From Aeromonas enteropelogenes (GTDB taxonomy: Bacteria > Pseudomonadota > Gammaproteobacteria > Enterobacterales > Aeromonadaceae), in assembly GCF_000819845.1 (NCBI RefSeq), contig NZ_CDCG01000018.1:320570-384569 (forward strand): a stretch of 64,000 nt of DNA, read 5' to 3'. This document shows positions 17,896-26,313 of this stretch, in pieces (the first letter of the stretch is position 1; the number at the start of each line of letters is the position of its first letter). The translations under genes were made by a program, and so were the position numbers. The notes beneath the pieces are model-generated. The model was given only the letters and a program-made list of their open reading frames with translations. It was not told the origin of the DNA and did no database searches.

Positions 17896-19595
17896 CAGTG
17901 GGCCATCCAGTGAGTTTGTTGGCGTGGAGAGTTGTCTCTGACGATGCGTGCAGGCATACGAGCCCGCATCTCTTGGGAAATCATGTAGCTCATCAACTGG
18001 TCATCGAAGCAGCCGTCCTGAGCATTCATCCGGCCCCGCTTGTCGTAGACAAAGCAGGCCGCTTCATGGACGGTTCCTATCCAGCGGATCCCCGATTGTC
18101 CGGAGCGCAGCAGGGCCTTGAGACCGTCAACGATGATAGGTTTGCTCTGTGCCGTCGTAAGCCAACCGATGCGGTCCGTCTCGTCGTCACTTTCCCTATC
18201 GATGTACTCCTGGGCATAGATGCGCCGAGTGGGGTAGATGTCTCGTAGCCGTAGCAGGAACGCATGACCGTGGTTGTTACGTTCCGGACCGACGAAGGCA
18301 GGACCATACGCTTTGGAGCCATACCAGTGCCCGATATGGCTGGCCAGCATGGCCAGCAACCCCGGGTCGAGATATCCGAACCAATGTGCCACCTGCTCTC
18401 CGTTGGAGCGTTTCACCACATCGAATGAGCTGCGGTCGCCATGCTCCAGCCCCTCGGCGATATCGACACCAATGGCATAGTCCTCTTCCTGGTCGGGTAG
18501 TTCCCACACCAGGAGCATATTCATCAGTGTGCGCTGCCCTTGTTCGTCCAACGTCTCGGGAGAGTTAGCCCGCTCACGATTGCCGGTCACTGGATCTATG
18601 TCATAGACCAGCTCTGGTGCCCTGCACGCGCCCTCTGCGCGCATCGTCGCTGCTGGTGCAAACACCCGACGGCCAGATGTCAGGAATGCTTCCAGCGGGG
18701 TGCTCGGAAACTCCTGTTTCATCTCGTCGCCCAAGCTCACTTCTTTCAGCACATACCACTGGCGCTGCTCTGGCGAGATGGTGCAACCTATGGCCTGCTC
18801 TACCGCATCGAAATACGCTGCCTGGGCCTTGCTCATGGTGATGCCGTTGGCCGACACATCGGTGCGATACTTGGGGTCCTGCCACCAGGCGAAGAAGTGG
18901 AACTTCCAGTCCAAGTGAGTCAGCGCACCGCCAACCTTGGCCAGTTCGAGGGCTCGCATGCTCAAGGCATGGAAGTCGCCACCCACGCCCTCGGCCGTTG
19001 ATTCGATGAATGCCACAGCGCCCGGGTGAATGGCCTGCAGGGTACCGGTACGCAATTCTTTGGCCTTCTCCGGGTATTTGGCACAGATTTTCCCGTGCTC
19101 GGAGACATGCAGGCGCTGGACCGTGCCAGAACGGAAGGACGTGGCCACTTGAATGCTTGAGCCGTGTCGGAAAAGGATATAGCCGCCATTCGCCCCGCCG
19201 CGTCGGGTCACTACCTTGAATTGGGTTTTGAGCCAGCTGGGCAGGTTATCGAACGGGATTTCAATCTTGGTACGATAAATCTCTCCGGCGGCAGTCAGGT
19301 CATGGGCAATGATCCCGCACTTTAGGTTCTTGTTGAACAGCGCCTCATCCAGCAAGTAGATATCGATGGCGGTGGAGAACCCCAGCTGGCGAGCCTTGAG
19401 GATGATGTTCAGCCACCACATGGTCCTGAACAGCAGCTCCTGCGCGGGCCGCAACCGGAAGCGCACCAGTTCCCCCTGCTCGTTCTCGATCATGTAGAGG
19501 TTGTTCATCCTCCACCACTTATCGCCGAGTTTGTCGCGGATGGCCGCCAGTTGCTCCGCTTCGGTCATAGTGGAGATATCGATGAATTCGGTCAC
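17895..19595 (-). CDS. terL: Terminase large subunit
   Basis: 566 residues from a GTG at 19595 that overlaps the terS stop (GTGA). The ATPase part has a Walker A-like ARQLGFST at about residues 68-75 and a Walker B FIESTAEG at about 196-203. The C-terminal RNase H-like nuclease starts at GVDIAEG (D378) and ends with DDQLMSYM. It is the motor that pumps DNA through the portal and cuts it. The neighbours terS and portal make the packaging module complete. Confidence 0.93.
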   Translation of the reverse strand: MTEFIDISTMTEAEQLAAIRDKLGDKWWRMNNLYMIENEQGELVRFRLRPAQELLFRTMWWLNIILKARQLGFSTAIDIYLLDEALFNKNLKCGIIAHDLTAAGEIYRTKIEIPFDNLPSWLKTQFKVVTRRGGANGGYILFRHGSSIQVATSFRSGTVQRLHVSEHGKICAKYPEKAKELRTGTLQAIHPGAVAFIESTAEGVGGDFHALSMRALELAKVGGALTHLDWKFHFFAWWQDPKYRTDVSANGITMSKAQAAYFDAVEQAIGCTISPEQRQWYVLKEVSLGDEMKQEFPSTPLEAFLTSGRRVFAPAATMRAEGACRAPELVYDIDPVTGNRERANSPETLDEQGQRTLMNMLLVWELPDQEEDYAIGVDIAEGLEHGDRSSFDVVKRSNGEQVAHWFGYLDPGLLAMLASHIGHWYGSKAYGPAFVGPERNNHGHAFLLRLRDIYPTRRIYAQEYIDRESDDETDRIGWLTTAQSKPIIVDGLKALLRSGQSGIRWIGTVHEAACFVYDKRGRMNAQDGCFDDQLMSYMISQEMRARMPARIVRDNSPRQQTHWMAH

Positions 19596-20440
19596 GGCAT
19601 CAACCCACCAGTGCCTGCTTCCTGCAGATCTTCGAGCATGTCGCCAACGGGGGTTGCATGACGGCCACCATCCTGCTCCAGGCGTTCCGCCTCAGCCTCC
19701 AATTTGCGAGTTGCGGCATCAATCCGCTTGGTGTCAGCCTCAATCTTCGGTGCGCTCACCTCATCAATGCGCAAGGCACTCAGGGTGCGCTCGATGGATT
19801 CAATCCGTTGAATGTTCCGGTCGAGGGCCTGCTCCGCTTTCAGGATCTTGTCATAGAGAGCAATGCGGTCGCTCAACTCCTGCGCCGCAGCCAGTTCATA
19901 TTGCAATGTCTTCAAGCTTTTGGTGACCGATAATGCTCGCGCTCGAGTGAACAGCAGCTCATCCCGTAGCCTCAGCTCTTTGGCTTGATCGAATAGCTCA
20001 TCGGCATCCAGGAATTTGGCGTAACCACCATGGGTTTTCGTCATCTGCATGCCGGGCTTAATGTTCGATGGTGGGTGTGGGTTACCGGCATTCCCCACGG
20101 ACTCCCTGTGGCCCTTTATAAAACGCCCATGTTTATCTCGCCCACTGGCCAAGATGTTGCCCGCATTTTGGCCTGAGTCAGTCGAGGACTTCGTGGTTTG
20201 TGCAGATTGCGCACTTTGGCCAGAATTGCGCATTTTGCGTTCCGATAACTGCGCACTTTTTTGCGCACAGCGCACATCAGATTGCGCACCTGACTGTGCA
20301 GTTCGGGGTTTGATATAACGCCGGGCAGACTGATAGTTCAGGCCACGCTGCGCACACCACGCCTTGGCAGCAATCCCTGTTTCGGCATGCTCCTGTATAA
20401 ATGCAGCCTGCAGCACCTGCCAATCAATGTGTTTACCCAT
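19592..20440 (-). CDS. terS: Terminase small subunit
   Basis: 282 residues from ATG 20440. The N-terminus (DWQVLQAAFIQEHAETGIAAKAWCAQRGLNYQSARRYI, residues 6-44, quoted in part elsewhere) is a helix-turn-helix DNA-binding domain of the terminase small subunit kind. Residues 45-90 are low-complexity Ser/Ala/Gln, encoded by a run of TGCGCA repeats. The C-terminal half is a long charged coiled coil for ring assembly. It recognises the packaging site and delivers DNA to TerL. Confidence 0.8.
   Translation of the reverse strand: MGKHIDWQVLQAAFIQEHAETGIAAKAWCAQRGLNYQSARRYIKPRTAQSGAQSDVRCAQKSAQLSERKMRNSGQSAQSAQTTKSSTDSGQNAGNILASGRDKHGRFIKGHRESVGNAGNPHPPSNIKPGMQMTKTHGGYAKFLDADELFDQAKELRLRDELLFTRARALSVTKSLKTLQYELAAAQELSDRIALYDKILKAEQALDRNIQRIESIERTLSALRIDEVSAPKIEADTKRIDAATRKLEAEAERLEQDGGRHATPVGDMLEDLQEAGTGGLMP
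20208..20354. promoter_or_regulatory. TGCGCA repeat cluster inside terS, candidate packaging (pac) site
   Basis: TGCGCA occurs at 20208, 20227, 20250, 20262, 20283 and 20349, with a further GCGCAC at 20270. Most copies extend to (A/T)TGCGCAC. Packaging start sites of several headful phages lie inside the small terminase gene, so these are candidate TerS-binding sites. This is an inference from repeat density and place. Confidence 0.5.
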
Positions 20441-20457
20441 CCTGTTGCCACAAACAA

Positions 20458-20482
20458 CAACCCCGCCGTTATGGGCGGGGTT
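20458..20482 (-). terminator. Terminator after the lysis genes
   Basis: CCCCGCC and GGCGGGG form the stem; on the minus strand it is followed by TTGTTGTTTG. It overlaps the end of the Rz/Rz1 pair and precedes terS. Confidence 0.7.
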
Positions 20483-21020
20483 CTATGGTGTCGGTGCGGA
20501 GGGCGTCGTAGGCTCGCTCACAGGCCAATCCTGTGGCTCGAGCTCGGTCATACGCTGCCGCCAGCTCTCCCGCTCTCTTGTCAGCCCGACTGAGCAGCTC
20601 GGCGAGCACCATGGCAGATTGTTGGGTTGTCGGGCTTCCTTGGGTAGCGCAGGTACCACAGGCGCATTGACTAGCTCGGGCAGCCAGGCGACGGGCTTGC
20701 TGGCGCAACTTGTCAGACTCAAGGCCAGCAGCAACAGCATCAGCTTGTGCTTGAGCGATCTTTGCTTGTGCATGGTTCTTCACCTCACTGATTTCAGTCT
20801 GTCGGCGCATCTCTTCTTCCCGAGCCGTTCTCTCTGCTCTCACCCGGGCCGTTGCCAGCTTGGCCGCTTCGGCATTCCACTTCGCTTGCCAGGTCTTGCG
20901 CTCTCTTTCTTCGCCATTGGCGTCCCCGGACAGATAAAGCACCGTCCCACCACCAACCAACCCGATGACAATCAGGGCACCCGCCAAAAACGGCAGCATA
21001 CCGCTATATGGGCTAAACAT
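20469..21020 (-). CDS. Rz: Rz-like i-spanin (DUF2514)
   Basis: 183 residues from ATG 21020, which is 3 bases after the lysozyme stop and has GGGGAG upstream. One N-terminal membrane segment (MLPFLAGALIVIGLVGGGTVLYL) anchors it in the inner membrane. The rest is a periplasmic Lys/Arg/Ala-rich coiled coil, then LRQQARRLAARASQCACGTC and a C-terminal helix as in DUF2514. With the outer-membrane partner Rz1 it fuses the two membranes at the last step of lysis. Confidence 0.85.
   Translation of the reverse strand: MFSPYSGMLPFLAGALIVIGLVGGGTVLYLSGDANGEERERKTWQAKWNAEAAKLATARVRAERTAREEEMRRQTEISEVKNHAQAKIAQAQADAVAAGLESDKLRQQARRLAARASQCACGTCATQGSPTTQQSAMVLAELLSRADKRAGELAAAYDRARATGLACERAYDALRTDTIEPRP
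20483..20773 (-). CDS. Rz1: Rz1-like o-spanin lipoprotein, nested in Rz
   Basis: 96 residues read in another frame wholly inside Rz, the classical nested arrangement. The N-terminus is a lipoprotein signal (LMLLLLALSLTSC, Cys at about residue 23). The mature part is Pro-rich (PELVNAPVVPALPKEARQP), as expected for an outer-membrane spanin subunit. It acts with Rz across the periplasm. Confidence 0.82.
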   Translation of the reverse strand: MHKQRSLKHKLMLLLLALSLTSCASKPVAWLPELVNAPVVPALPKEARQPNNLPWCSPSCSVGLTRERESWRQRMTELEPQDWPVSEPTTPSAPTP

Positions 21021-21022
21021 TG

Positions 21023-21514
21023 TCACTCCCCCTTGCACTTCGCATGAAGGCGTAGCCGGTCCTTCCATAGCCCAGCACATACCCGATTGCCCGGTACCGA
21101 GCAGTCTTGATTGCCGGCACGCTTGAACAGCAAGATGGCCTCACAGGCTCCCGGGTAGTCGCCCACGTTCAGGCGTTTCACGATAGTAGAGCGGCAGAAG
21201 GCCCCGGGCCCGATGTTGTGGGAGAGCTCGACATAGGCATCGTATTCATACTGATGGAGAGGGACCTTGATACATTGCTTGAGTGCATGCTCAAACTCCC
21301 GTATCTCCCGGAGGCTTCTATTGACGGCAGCCACCGGGTCGATGGTGTCGCCCATCCTGACACCCTCGGTACTCCCAAACCCAAGGGTGGGCACCCGAGT
21401 GCCATGGACTGGGTCGGGGTAAGCCACTGGTTCATACCCTTCCCGATTCAATAGCCCCACAAAGCCCGCCGCGCTCAACGCAAGTGCCGCGATGGCAATG
21501 CGGACCTTATTCAC
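21023..21514 (-). CDS. SAR endolysin, GH24 lysozyme
   Basis: 163 residues from a GTG at 21514 that overlaps the holin stop (GTGA), with AGAGAGG upstream. The N-terminal 20 residues (VRIAIAALALSAAGFVGLL) form a weakly hydrophobic Ala/Gly-rich signal-arrest-release segment. Then come the GH24 catalytic features: E in NREGYEPVAYPD, D nine residues later, and T in VPTLGFG. The end has CSVPGNRVCAGLWKDRLRL. SAR endolysins are exported by Sec, tethered inactive to the membrane and released when the holin collapses the proton gradient. Confidence 0.9.
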   Translation of the reverse strand: MNKVRIAIAALALSAAGFVGLLNREGYEPVAYPDPVHGTRVPTLGFGSTEGVRMGDTIDPVAAVNRSLREIREFEHALKQCIKVPLHQYEYDAYVELSHNIGPGAFCRSTIVKRLNVGDYPGACEAILLFKRAGNQDCSVPGNRVCAGLWKDRLRLHAKCKGE

Positions 21515-21726
21515 TTTGAGCCTCTCTTCTGGAGACGTGGCTTGATGCAATTCGACCAGATGAACCACACGACCTGCACCGCGATCCAAAACAACGTCGC
21601 CACCAGAACCCAGTCGTTGAGTGAGTAACCCGCCAAACTCATGCTCGAGACGACAACCGGTGGACCAGACCTTACGGTTGCGACGCCAACCATCCACACT
21701 GCCGCCATTCCTTCCTCTTTGCTCAT
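21511..21726 (-). CDS. Holin
   Basis: 71 residues from ATG 21726 (GGAGGGGG upstream). There are two hydrophobic segments (about residues 8-28 and 38-58, LVATLFWIAVQVVWFIW) and a Lys/Arg-rich C-terminus (CIKPRLQKRGSK). Size, topology and position right before the endolysin identify the holin. With a SAR endolysin it could be a pinholin; the family was not determined. Confidence 0.75.
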   Translation of the reverse strand: MSKEEGMAAVWMVGVATVRSGPPVVVSSMSLAGYSLNDWVLVATLFWIAVQVVWFIWSNCIKPRLQKRGSK

Positions 21727-21742
21727 TTCCCCCTCCAGAAAC

Positions 21743-21812
21743 GACAAAGCCCGCACAAGGCGGGCCAGGAATGAAAAAGGCCAAGGTCACGGAGACTCTG
21801 GCCATCTTGGGT
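21743..21812 (-). terminator. Two hairpins upstream of the lysis genes
   Basis: GCCCGC/GCGGGC at 21750-21766 is a copy of the hairpin seen near 15340 and 50670. GGCCA/TGGCC at 21778-21805 is a second hairpin. Together they separate the PAAR cargo from the holin and imply that lysis genes need antitermination or their own promoter. Confidence 0.55.
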
Positions 21813-21868
21813 AGATGCTAACGCTACTAAGAGGAACTTTCAACAAGTACAGGGGCTAACACTTAAGC

Positions 21869-22258
21869 TCAACGACGCCGGTTATAAAATAATGACATTT
21901 TGTTTATAGCTTCCCTCAAAACAAAGGCGACTAGTAAGGCAGCTAAATACGATGTGAGTAATAGCATTGCCCATAGTGGATTATCTCTAAATACATAAAA
22001 TACCGAAAATAAAAAACATGCGAAAAAAAACACAATCCATTTCAATCGCAAGTTTAAAATGCAGCTCAATATTATACCCACTGGGGCTAAGTACATACTG
22101 AACAACCAAATCGCATAGTACAGCTCTCTTCCCCCAGAAGTTGGTGTGTATAATTTCATGTAAATAATTCGCCCGGCCTCCTCAATCAAGAGAAATGACA
22201 AAGCTGACAATACGCCAACCAAAAGCATACCGATAAACTTACTTTTTCCATGAAGCAT
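21869..22258 (-). CDS. Four-helix membrane protein, candidate immunity protein
   Basis: 129 residues starting at 22258, inside the end of the upstream gene (20-base overlap, so tightly coupled). It has four hydrophobic segments: FIGMLLVGVLSALSFLLI, IWLFSMYLAPVGIILSCIL, WIVFFFACFLFSVFYVF and AMLLLTSYLAALLVAFVL. It is AT-rich compared with the phage genes. As third gene behind a PAAR protein and a candidate effector it is best read as the immunity protein. An inner-membrane location suggests the effector acts on the membrane or in the periplasm. Confidence 0.6.
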   Translation of the reverse strand: MLHGKSKFIGMLLVGVLSALSFLLIEEAGRIIYMKLYTPTSGGRELYYAIWLFSMYLAPVGIILSCILNLRLKWIVFFFACFLFSVFYVFRDNPLWAMLLLTSYLAALLVAFVLREAINKMSLFYNRRR

Positions 22259-23060
22259 ATTTTGCTGCCTCAGTCTTAGTTATTTTGTCTGCTAACCTGT
22301 TTGGGTTGACTGACGTCACATTCTCGATTACACGAGCTGCCGGGTATGTTCCTGTTTCATTTTTAACCGTGACATATTTATATTTTTCCTCTGCATATAA
22401 TGCGCCCCTTAGAACGAAGTAGTTATCATACGTATTGGTGTAATCGAAGTCACCAGTTACTCTACCTGTTGGAGTTCCCGGCCCCCACTTAATTCCAGTA
22501 TCCACCACTTCAGCAATGCTTCTATATTCTCTATAAGTGTCTACAGCAAACGGGATCTGTCCAACAGCATCGGTCCAATATGGAGTACCATCAACCATGA
22601 CCAATAAATAGCCTTTACCTCCCTGACTGGATACTTTCCAGTCTCCTGGCATCCCTTTAGCAAAAGATATCGACATACGGTCAACTGAAGCAAATTCATC
22701 TATCTGCTTCCATGTAAAATGCCTATAAGCATCTTTGGTATAATCTTTAGTATTGAGATATATTAATTCACGATAGTTATCTGCCAGTGGCTCAAACCAT
22801 TGATATTTATATTTATCATATAGCGTTTGTGCAGTCACAAACTTTAACCCTTCGCCTGGAGCACGCAACACGAACAGGATCAGCCCATCTTTTCGTGTAA
22901 CTACAATGATATCAGGTAGCTTAATGTGTTCAGGGTCATCTTTTTGGGAGTCGGTCAACTCTACATCTTTTTTTAAAAAGGTTTTCCCTTTTCTAGTAAC
23001 AAATTCAAATCCCTCTCCATCAATGGTGATTTTCTCAACCACTTCCTTGGAATTACTCAT
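22239..23060 (-). CDS. Candidate T6SS-type effector, unknown family
   Basis: 273 residues from ATG 23060, overlapping the PAAR stop by eight bases. It has no signal peptide and no membrane segment, only one or two cysteines at most, and many Tyr, Lys and Asp residues. Segments such as QGGKGYLLVMVDGTPYWTD and TNTYDNYFVLRGALYAEEKY suggest a beta-rich globular enzyme or pore domain. I recognise no catalytic motif. The call rests on its place between PAAR and a membrane immunity candidate and on its AT-rich composition. It could alternatively be a structural adaptor of the PAAR. Confidence 0.5.
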   Translation of the reverse strand: MSNSKEVVEKITIDGEGFEFVTRKGKTFLKKDVELTDSQKDDPEHIKLPDIIVVTRKDGLILFVLRAPGEGLKFVTAQTLYDKYKYQWFEPLADNYRELIYLNTKDYTKDAYRHFTWKQIDEFASVDRMSISFAKGMPGDWKVSSQGGKGYLLVMVDGTPYWTDAVGQIPFAVDTYREYRSIAEVVDTGIKWGPGTPTGRVTGDFDYTNTYDNYFVLRGALYAEEKYKYVTVKNETGTYPAARVIENVTSVNPNRLADKITKTEAAKYASWKK

Positions 23061-23538
23061 TTTCACCACCAATAAACGCTTTTATGACACCAGATTTTTT
23101 TATTAGACCGCTATAAGCAGACCCAGACTGTCCGGAAGATAATACATTTCCAACGTCATCTTCGATGATGTATCCAATAGCTGACGAAAAAGTTATCTTT
23201 CTATCAAAAAAGAGATTCTTAACCTGAGAACTAACAACTGGAGGAGCGATATCCCCAACAATGACGGTTCCTGATCCAATAATCACGCCACCACAGTCAA
23301 CCGAGCCTCCAGTAATGGCTAGTGGCTTACCGTTTATAAGCACCGTTGATGAGCCAGAAGCGATCTTACGAGGATGTGGCGGATGGTTTGGCTTGTCGTG
23401 TGGTGCAAGAGGATCACCGACCCTCGCGGCAGGAATGCCGTCGATGAAGACGTCTGGTGAGCCGGCCGTTATGGCCGTAGGATGAAAGCCATCATGGTCA
23501 GTACCTATGTTGCCGACCTTGGCTGCATGCTTGGACAT
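23053..23538 (-). CDS. PAAR-domain spike-tip protein
   Basis: 161 residues from ATG 23538. Residues 1-100 are a clear PAAR domain: GFHPTAITAGSPDVFIDGIPAARVGD, repeated turns with HD and HPP, ASGSSTVLINGKPLAITGGSVDCGGVI, and a final GSGTVIVGD. About 65 further residues may bind cargo. PAAR proteins form the metal-bound sharp tip of VgrG spikes of type VI secretion and carry effectors. The following two genes overlap it step by step, so it heads a three-gene cargo unit. A phage tail role is less likely because the tail genes here are of the short-tail kind. Confidence 0.85.
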   Translation of the reverse strand: MSKHAAKVGNIGTDHDGFHPTAITAGSPDVFIDGIPAARVGDPLAPHDKPNHPPHPRKIASGSSTVLINGKPLAITGGSVDCGGVIIGSGTVIVGDIAPPVVSSQVKNLFFDRKITFSSAIGYIIEDDVGNVLSSGQSGSAYSGLIKKSGVIKAFIGGENE

Positions 23539-23667
23539 GTGAGCTCCATTGCCTCAAATGGAAATCATTCTATCGTATGGTTGTTTGTTTTAGAAGCATT
23601 CAGCCCATATGGCTATGACATCAATTGACGTACATAAATTGACAAAAATACCAGGTTTTTCCAACAG

Positions 23668-23704
23668 ACGCGCAAACAAAAAGGCCAAGGAGTTTTCCTT
23701 AGCC
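23668..23704 (-). terminator. Terminator of the H-NS-like gene
   Basis: On the minus strand AAGGCTAAGG and CCTTGGCCTT form a stem around AAAACT and are followed by TTTTGTTTG, 20 bases after the stop at 23722. Confidence 0.75.
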
Positions 23705-23721
23705 TTCTCAACTATCGAAAT

Positions 23722-24132
23722 TTAAATCAAGAAACTATCGAGGGAGGCACCACCTTCTACCGCCAGCGCGATTGCCTTGGGCATGCGGCCCTGGCCAGTC
23801 CAAGTTTTCTCTACACCATCTTCGGTATATTTGTACTTGGCAGGGCGTGGGGCACGAGTACGCTTAGCTGCAGATTCATTGGTACCTTTACTCTCCCCAG
23901 CCCCCAACAGCTCGCTCGGGTCGATACCAGCTTGCTCCAGCATAGCTTGGAACTCCGCCAGTTTAGCCTGACGCTCTTCCTGCTCTTGCATGGCTTTCAG
24001 CTCGGTTTCTTCACGCTCTTGGAAAATAAGGTCAAGCTTTTCCTTGGCTTCAGTCAATTGTTCAAAACTCAGCTCACGCAAGGCAGCACGCAGGCTACGT
24101 TGATTCAGAAATACTTTGATAAACTCGTTCAT
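23722..24132 (-). CDS. H-NS family nucleoid protein
   Basis: 136 residues; ATG 24132 after AGAGAGAT. The N-terminal half is the helical oligomerisation domain (FLNQRSLRAALRELSFEQLTEAKEKLDLIFQER). The linker is basic with Ala/Pro. The C-terminal DNA-binding domain has YTEDGVEKTWTGQGRMPKAI with the Q-G-R hook that enters AT-rich minor grooves. It is a monocistronic gene with its own terminator. A phage-borne H-NS can silence the AT-rich cargo of this element and tune host H-NS targets. Confidence 0.88.
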   Translation of the reverse strand: MNEFIKVFLNQRSLRAALRELSFEQLTEAKEKLDLIFQEREETELKAMQEQEERQAKLAEFQAMLEQAGIDPSELLGAGESKGTNESAAKRTRAPRPAKYKYTEDGVEKTWTGQGRMPKAIALAVEGGASLDSFLI

Positions 24133-24577
24133 GTCATCTCTCTTTTAGATGTTATTTTTGTTCACAGAGTTAGGCTCCTAACAAAAAGTTGGGAGCTGTC
24201 TACAGGTTCTGATACTAGTGTGATCGTTTCATTGATTATCTTATATCAGCCATCTTGATTTCAACAATTTTATGCAATCACCATTGATGTATCTCTTATA
24301 ATCTCTTTTGGAAGATGAATACACACTTTTATTTACCCCAACTCTCTTTCAATGAGTGTCAATACTCATCAATGAACTTGCTTTTTTAATTCCCGTTTTT
24401 AGCTAGCGCATATCTACACTGCAAAACTCCGGATAGTTTCTGATAGACAGCGCCCTGCCGCTTACCTCTTCAACAAACCCTCCAACGGGTCTCTATGCCT
24501 CTACCCCTCCCTAACCAATGTGGCATCTGACAAGCTTCAATTGTTCCACAGTGATCTTCTGCCAGAGCAACGCTATA
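24133..24577. other. AT-rich gap between hns-like and umuD genes
   Basis: Divergent intergenic space of about 440 bases. It must hold the H-NS-like promoter (minus) near 24150-24260 and the SOS promoter at its right edge. I see no open frame of note and no RNA gene. Confidence 0.5.
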
Positions 24578-24593
24578 CTGTATTTATATACAG
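24578..24593 (+). promoter_or_regulatory. LexA (SOS) box of umuDC
   Basis: CTGTATTTATATACAG fits the gammaproteobacterial LexA consensus CTGT-N8-ACAG exactly, with the AT-rich centre typical of tight boxes. It ends 19 bases before the umuD start and overlaps the probable -10 TATACT. Confidence 0.9.
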
Positions 24594-24612
24594 CACTATA
24601 GAGTTGACCATC

Positions 24613-25035
24613 ATGTTCGCAGTTCCAGACTCCAACGCATCTGTCTTGGAGATCCCCTTATTTCTGTCCCCTGCAGTCTGTGGCTTCCCTTCTCCGGCCC
24701 AGGACTATGTCGAGCAGACCATCGACCTCAATCAACTCTGCGTAGAGCACCCTGCAGCTACTTTCTACGTGCGAGCCAGCGGGCACAGCATGGTGGAAGA
24801 AGGTATCAACGATGGTGATTTGCTGATCGTCGATCGTGCCATTAAGGCCCGTCACGGCGCGATTGTGCTGGCTTGCCTGGATGGGGAGTTCACCGTCAAG
24901 AAACTGCAATTGCGCCCCTGTCCCGCCCTGCTGCCGGGCAACCCTGATTTCCACCCCATCTACCCACAGGAAGGCCAGGAGTTGGAGATCTTCGGAGTAG
25001 TCACCTTTGTACTTCACAAAACCAAGCTGGGGTGA
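24613..25035 (+). CDS. umuD: UmuD, polymerase V subunit
   Basis: 140 residues from ATG 24613, matching E. coli UmuD in length. A longer frame from 24520 would include the LexA box. The self-cleavage site is AVCGFPSP (Cys-Gly). The catalytic Ser is in ASGHSM and the Lys in FTVKKL. RecA filaments trigger cleavage to UmuD', which joins UmuC to form translesion polymerase V. It is followed 3 bases later by umuC. Confidence 0.93.
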   Translation: MFAVPDSNASVLEIPLFLSPAVCGFPSPAQDYVEQTIDLNQLCVEHPAATFYVRASGHSMVEEGINDGDLLIVDRAIKARHGAIVLACLDGEFTVKKLQLRPCPALLPGNPDFHPIYPQEGQELEIFGVVTFVLHKTKLG

Positions 25036-25038
25036 AGC

Positions 25039-26313
25039 ATGCCAAATGCAATTGCCCTGGTAGACGTGAACAACTTCTATGCCAGCTGTGAGCGGCTTTT
25101 CCGGCCAGACCTCAAGGGGCGACCCATCGTGGTGCTCTCCAACAATGACGGCTGCGTTGTATCCCGATCTCCGGAGGCTAAGGCGATGGGTCTCAAGATG
25201 GCGGAGCCCTATTTCAAGATCCGCGAGCAATTCGAAGCACAAGGTGGGATCGCGTTCAGTTCCAACTATGCCCTCTATGGCGATATGTCACAGAGGGTGA
25301 TGACTATCCTGGAGGGGATGGCTCCAACCGTTGAGGTCTATAGCATTGATGAAGCCTTCCTCGAGCTCAACGAGAGCTGGGCGGGAGACTTGGCCGAGTA
25401 TGGTCGTCAGGTGCGTGAACGGGTACAACAGTGGACCGGCCTCACTGTCGGCGTGGGGATTGGCCCCACCAAGACCTTGGCCAAGCTTGCTAACTACGCA
25501 GCGAAGAAGTGGCCAGCAACCGGTGGAGTGGTAGATCTGCGCGATGAAGCTCGACGCGCTCGGTTAATGGCGATCACCCCAGTGGATGAGGTGTGGGGGA
25601 TTGGCCGCCGGCTCAGCGCCAAGCTGGAGAACCAGGGGGTCAAGACCGTTGCCGATCTGGTCGCTGCAGATCCGAAAGCCATTCGCCAGCGATATGGTGT
25701 TGTGGTGGAACGGACGGTTCAGGAGCTACGAGGGCTCCCCTGCGCTGACCTGGAACAGGTCGCTCAGGCCAAGCAGCAGATCATCTGCAGCAGGAGTTTC
25801 GGTGAACGCATCACAACGACTGGTCCTATGCATCAAGCCTTGGCCGGTTACATGGAACGGGCCGCCGAGAAGCTCAGAGCGGAAGGGATGTGCTGCCGCC
25901 ATGTCACCCTGTTCATCCGCACCAGTCCATTCAGTGATCGGGAACCATATTACGGCAATCAAGTGAGTACGAAGCTGGCGATCCCCACCCATGACACCCG
26001 GGCGCTGCTTGCCTTGATCCCCCCTCTCCTTTCCCGGATCTGGGTTGATGATCAGCGCTACCAAAAAGCGGGCGTCATATTGGCTGACTTCAGCCCTGCC
26101 AACCTTCATCAAGGTGACTTATTCGCCGATGAACAGCAAGATCCGCGCAGTGACGCACTCATGCAGGTGATCGACAGGATTAACCAGGGCCGCATGGGAA
26201 GAGTGTATTTTGCGGCCAGGGGCAGCGATACCAGGGAATGGATGATGAAGCGAGAACAGCTAAGCCCACGCTACACGACGAGTATCAACGATCTCCCCGC
26301 AGCGAAGACATGA
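25039..26313 (+). CDS. umuC: UmuC, Y-family DNA polymerase V catalytic subunit
   Basis: 424 residues (E. coli 422). The N-terminal palm has [17 protein letters not shown] (first metal-binding Asp) and [10 protein letters not shown] (second acidic pair). The thumb helix-hairpin-helix is seen around [23 protein letters not shown]. The C-terminus holds the little finger. It copies damaged DNA with loss of fidelity. It shares the LexA-controlled operon with umuD and lies antiparallel to the phage late genes, which marks it as inserted cargo. Confidence 0.95.
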   Translation: MPNAIALVDVNNFYASCERLFRPDLKGRPIVVLSNNDGCVVSRSPEAKAMGLKMAEPYFKIREQFEAQGGIAFSSNYALYGDMSQRVMTILEGMAPTVEVYSIDEAFLELNESWAGDLAEYGRQVRERVQQWTGLTVGVGIGPTKTLAKLANYAAKKWPATGGVVDLRDEARRARLMAITPVDEVWGIGRRLSAKLENQGVKTVADLVAADPKAIRQRYGVVVERTVQELRGLPCADLEQVAQAKQQIICSRSFGERITTTGPMHQALAGYMERAAEKLRAEGMCCRHVTLFIRTSPFSDREPYYGNQVSTKLAIPTHDTRALLALIPPLLSRIWVDDQRYQKAGVILADFSPANLHQGDLFADEQQDPRSDALMQVIDRINQGRMGRVYFAARGSDTREWMMKREQLSPRYTTSINDLPAAKT

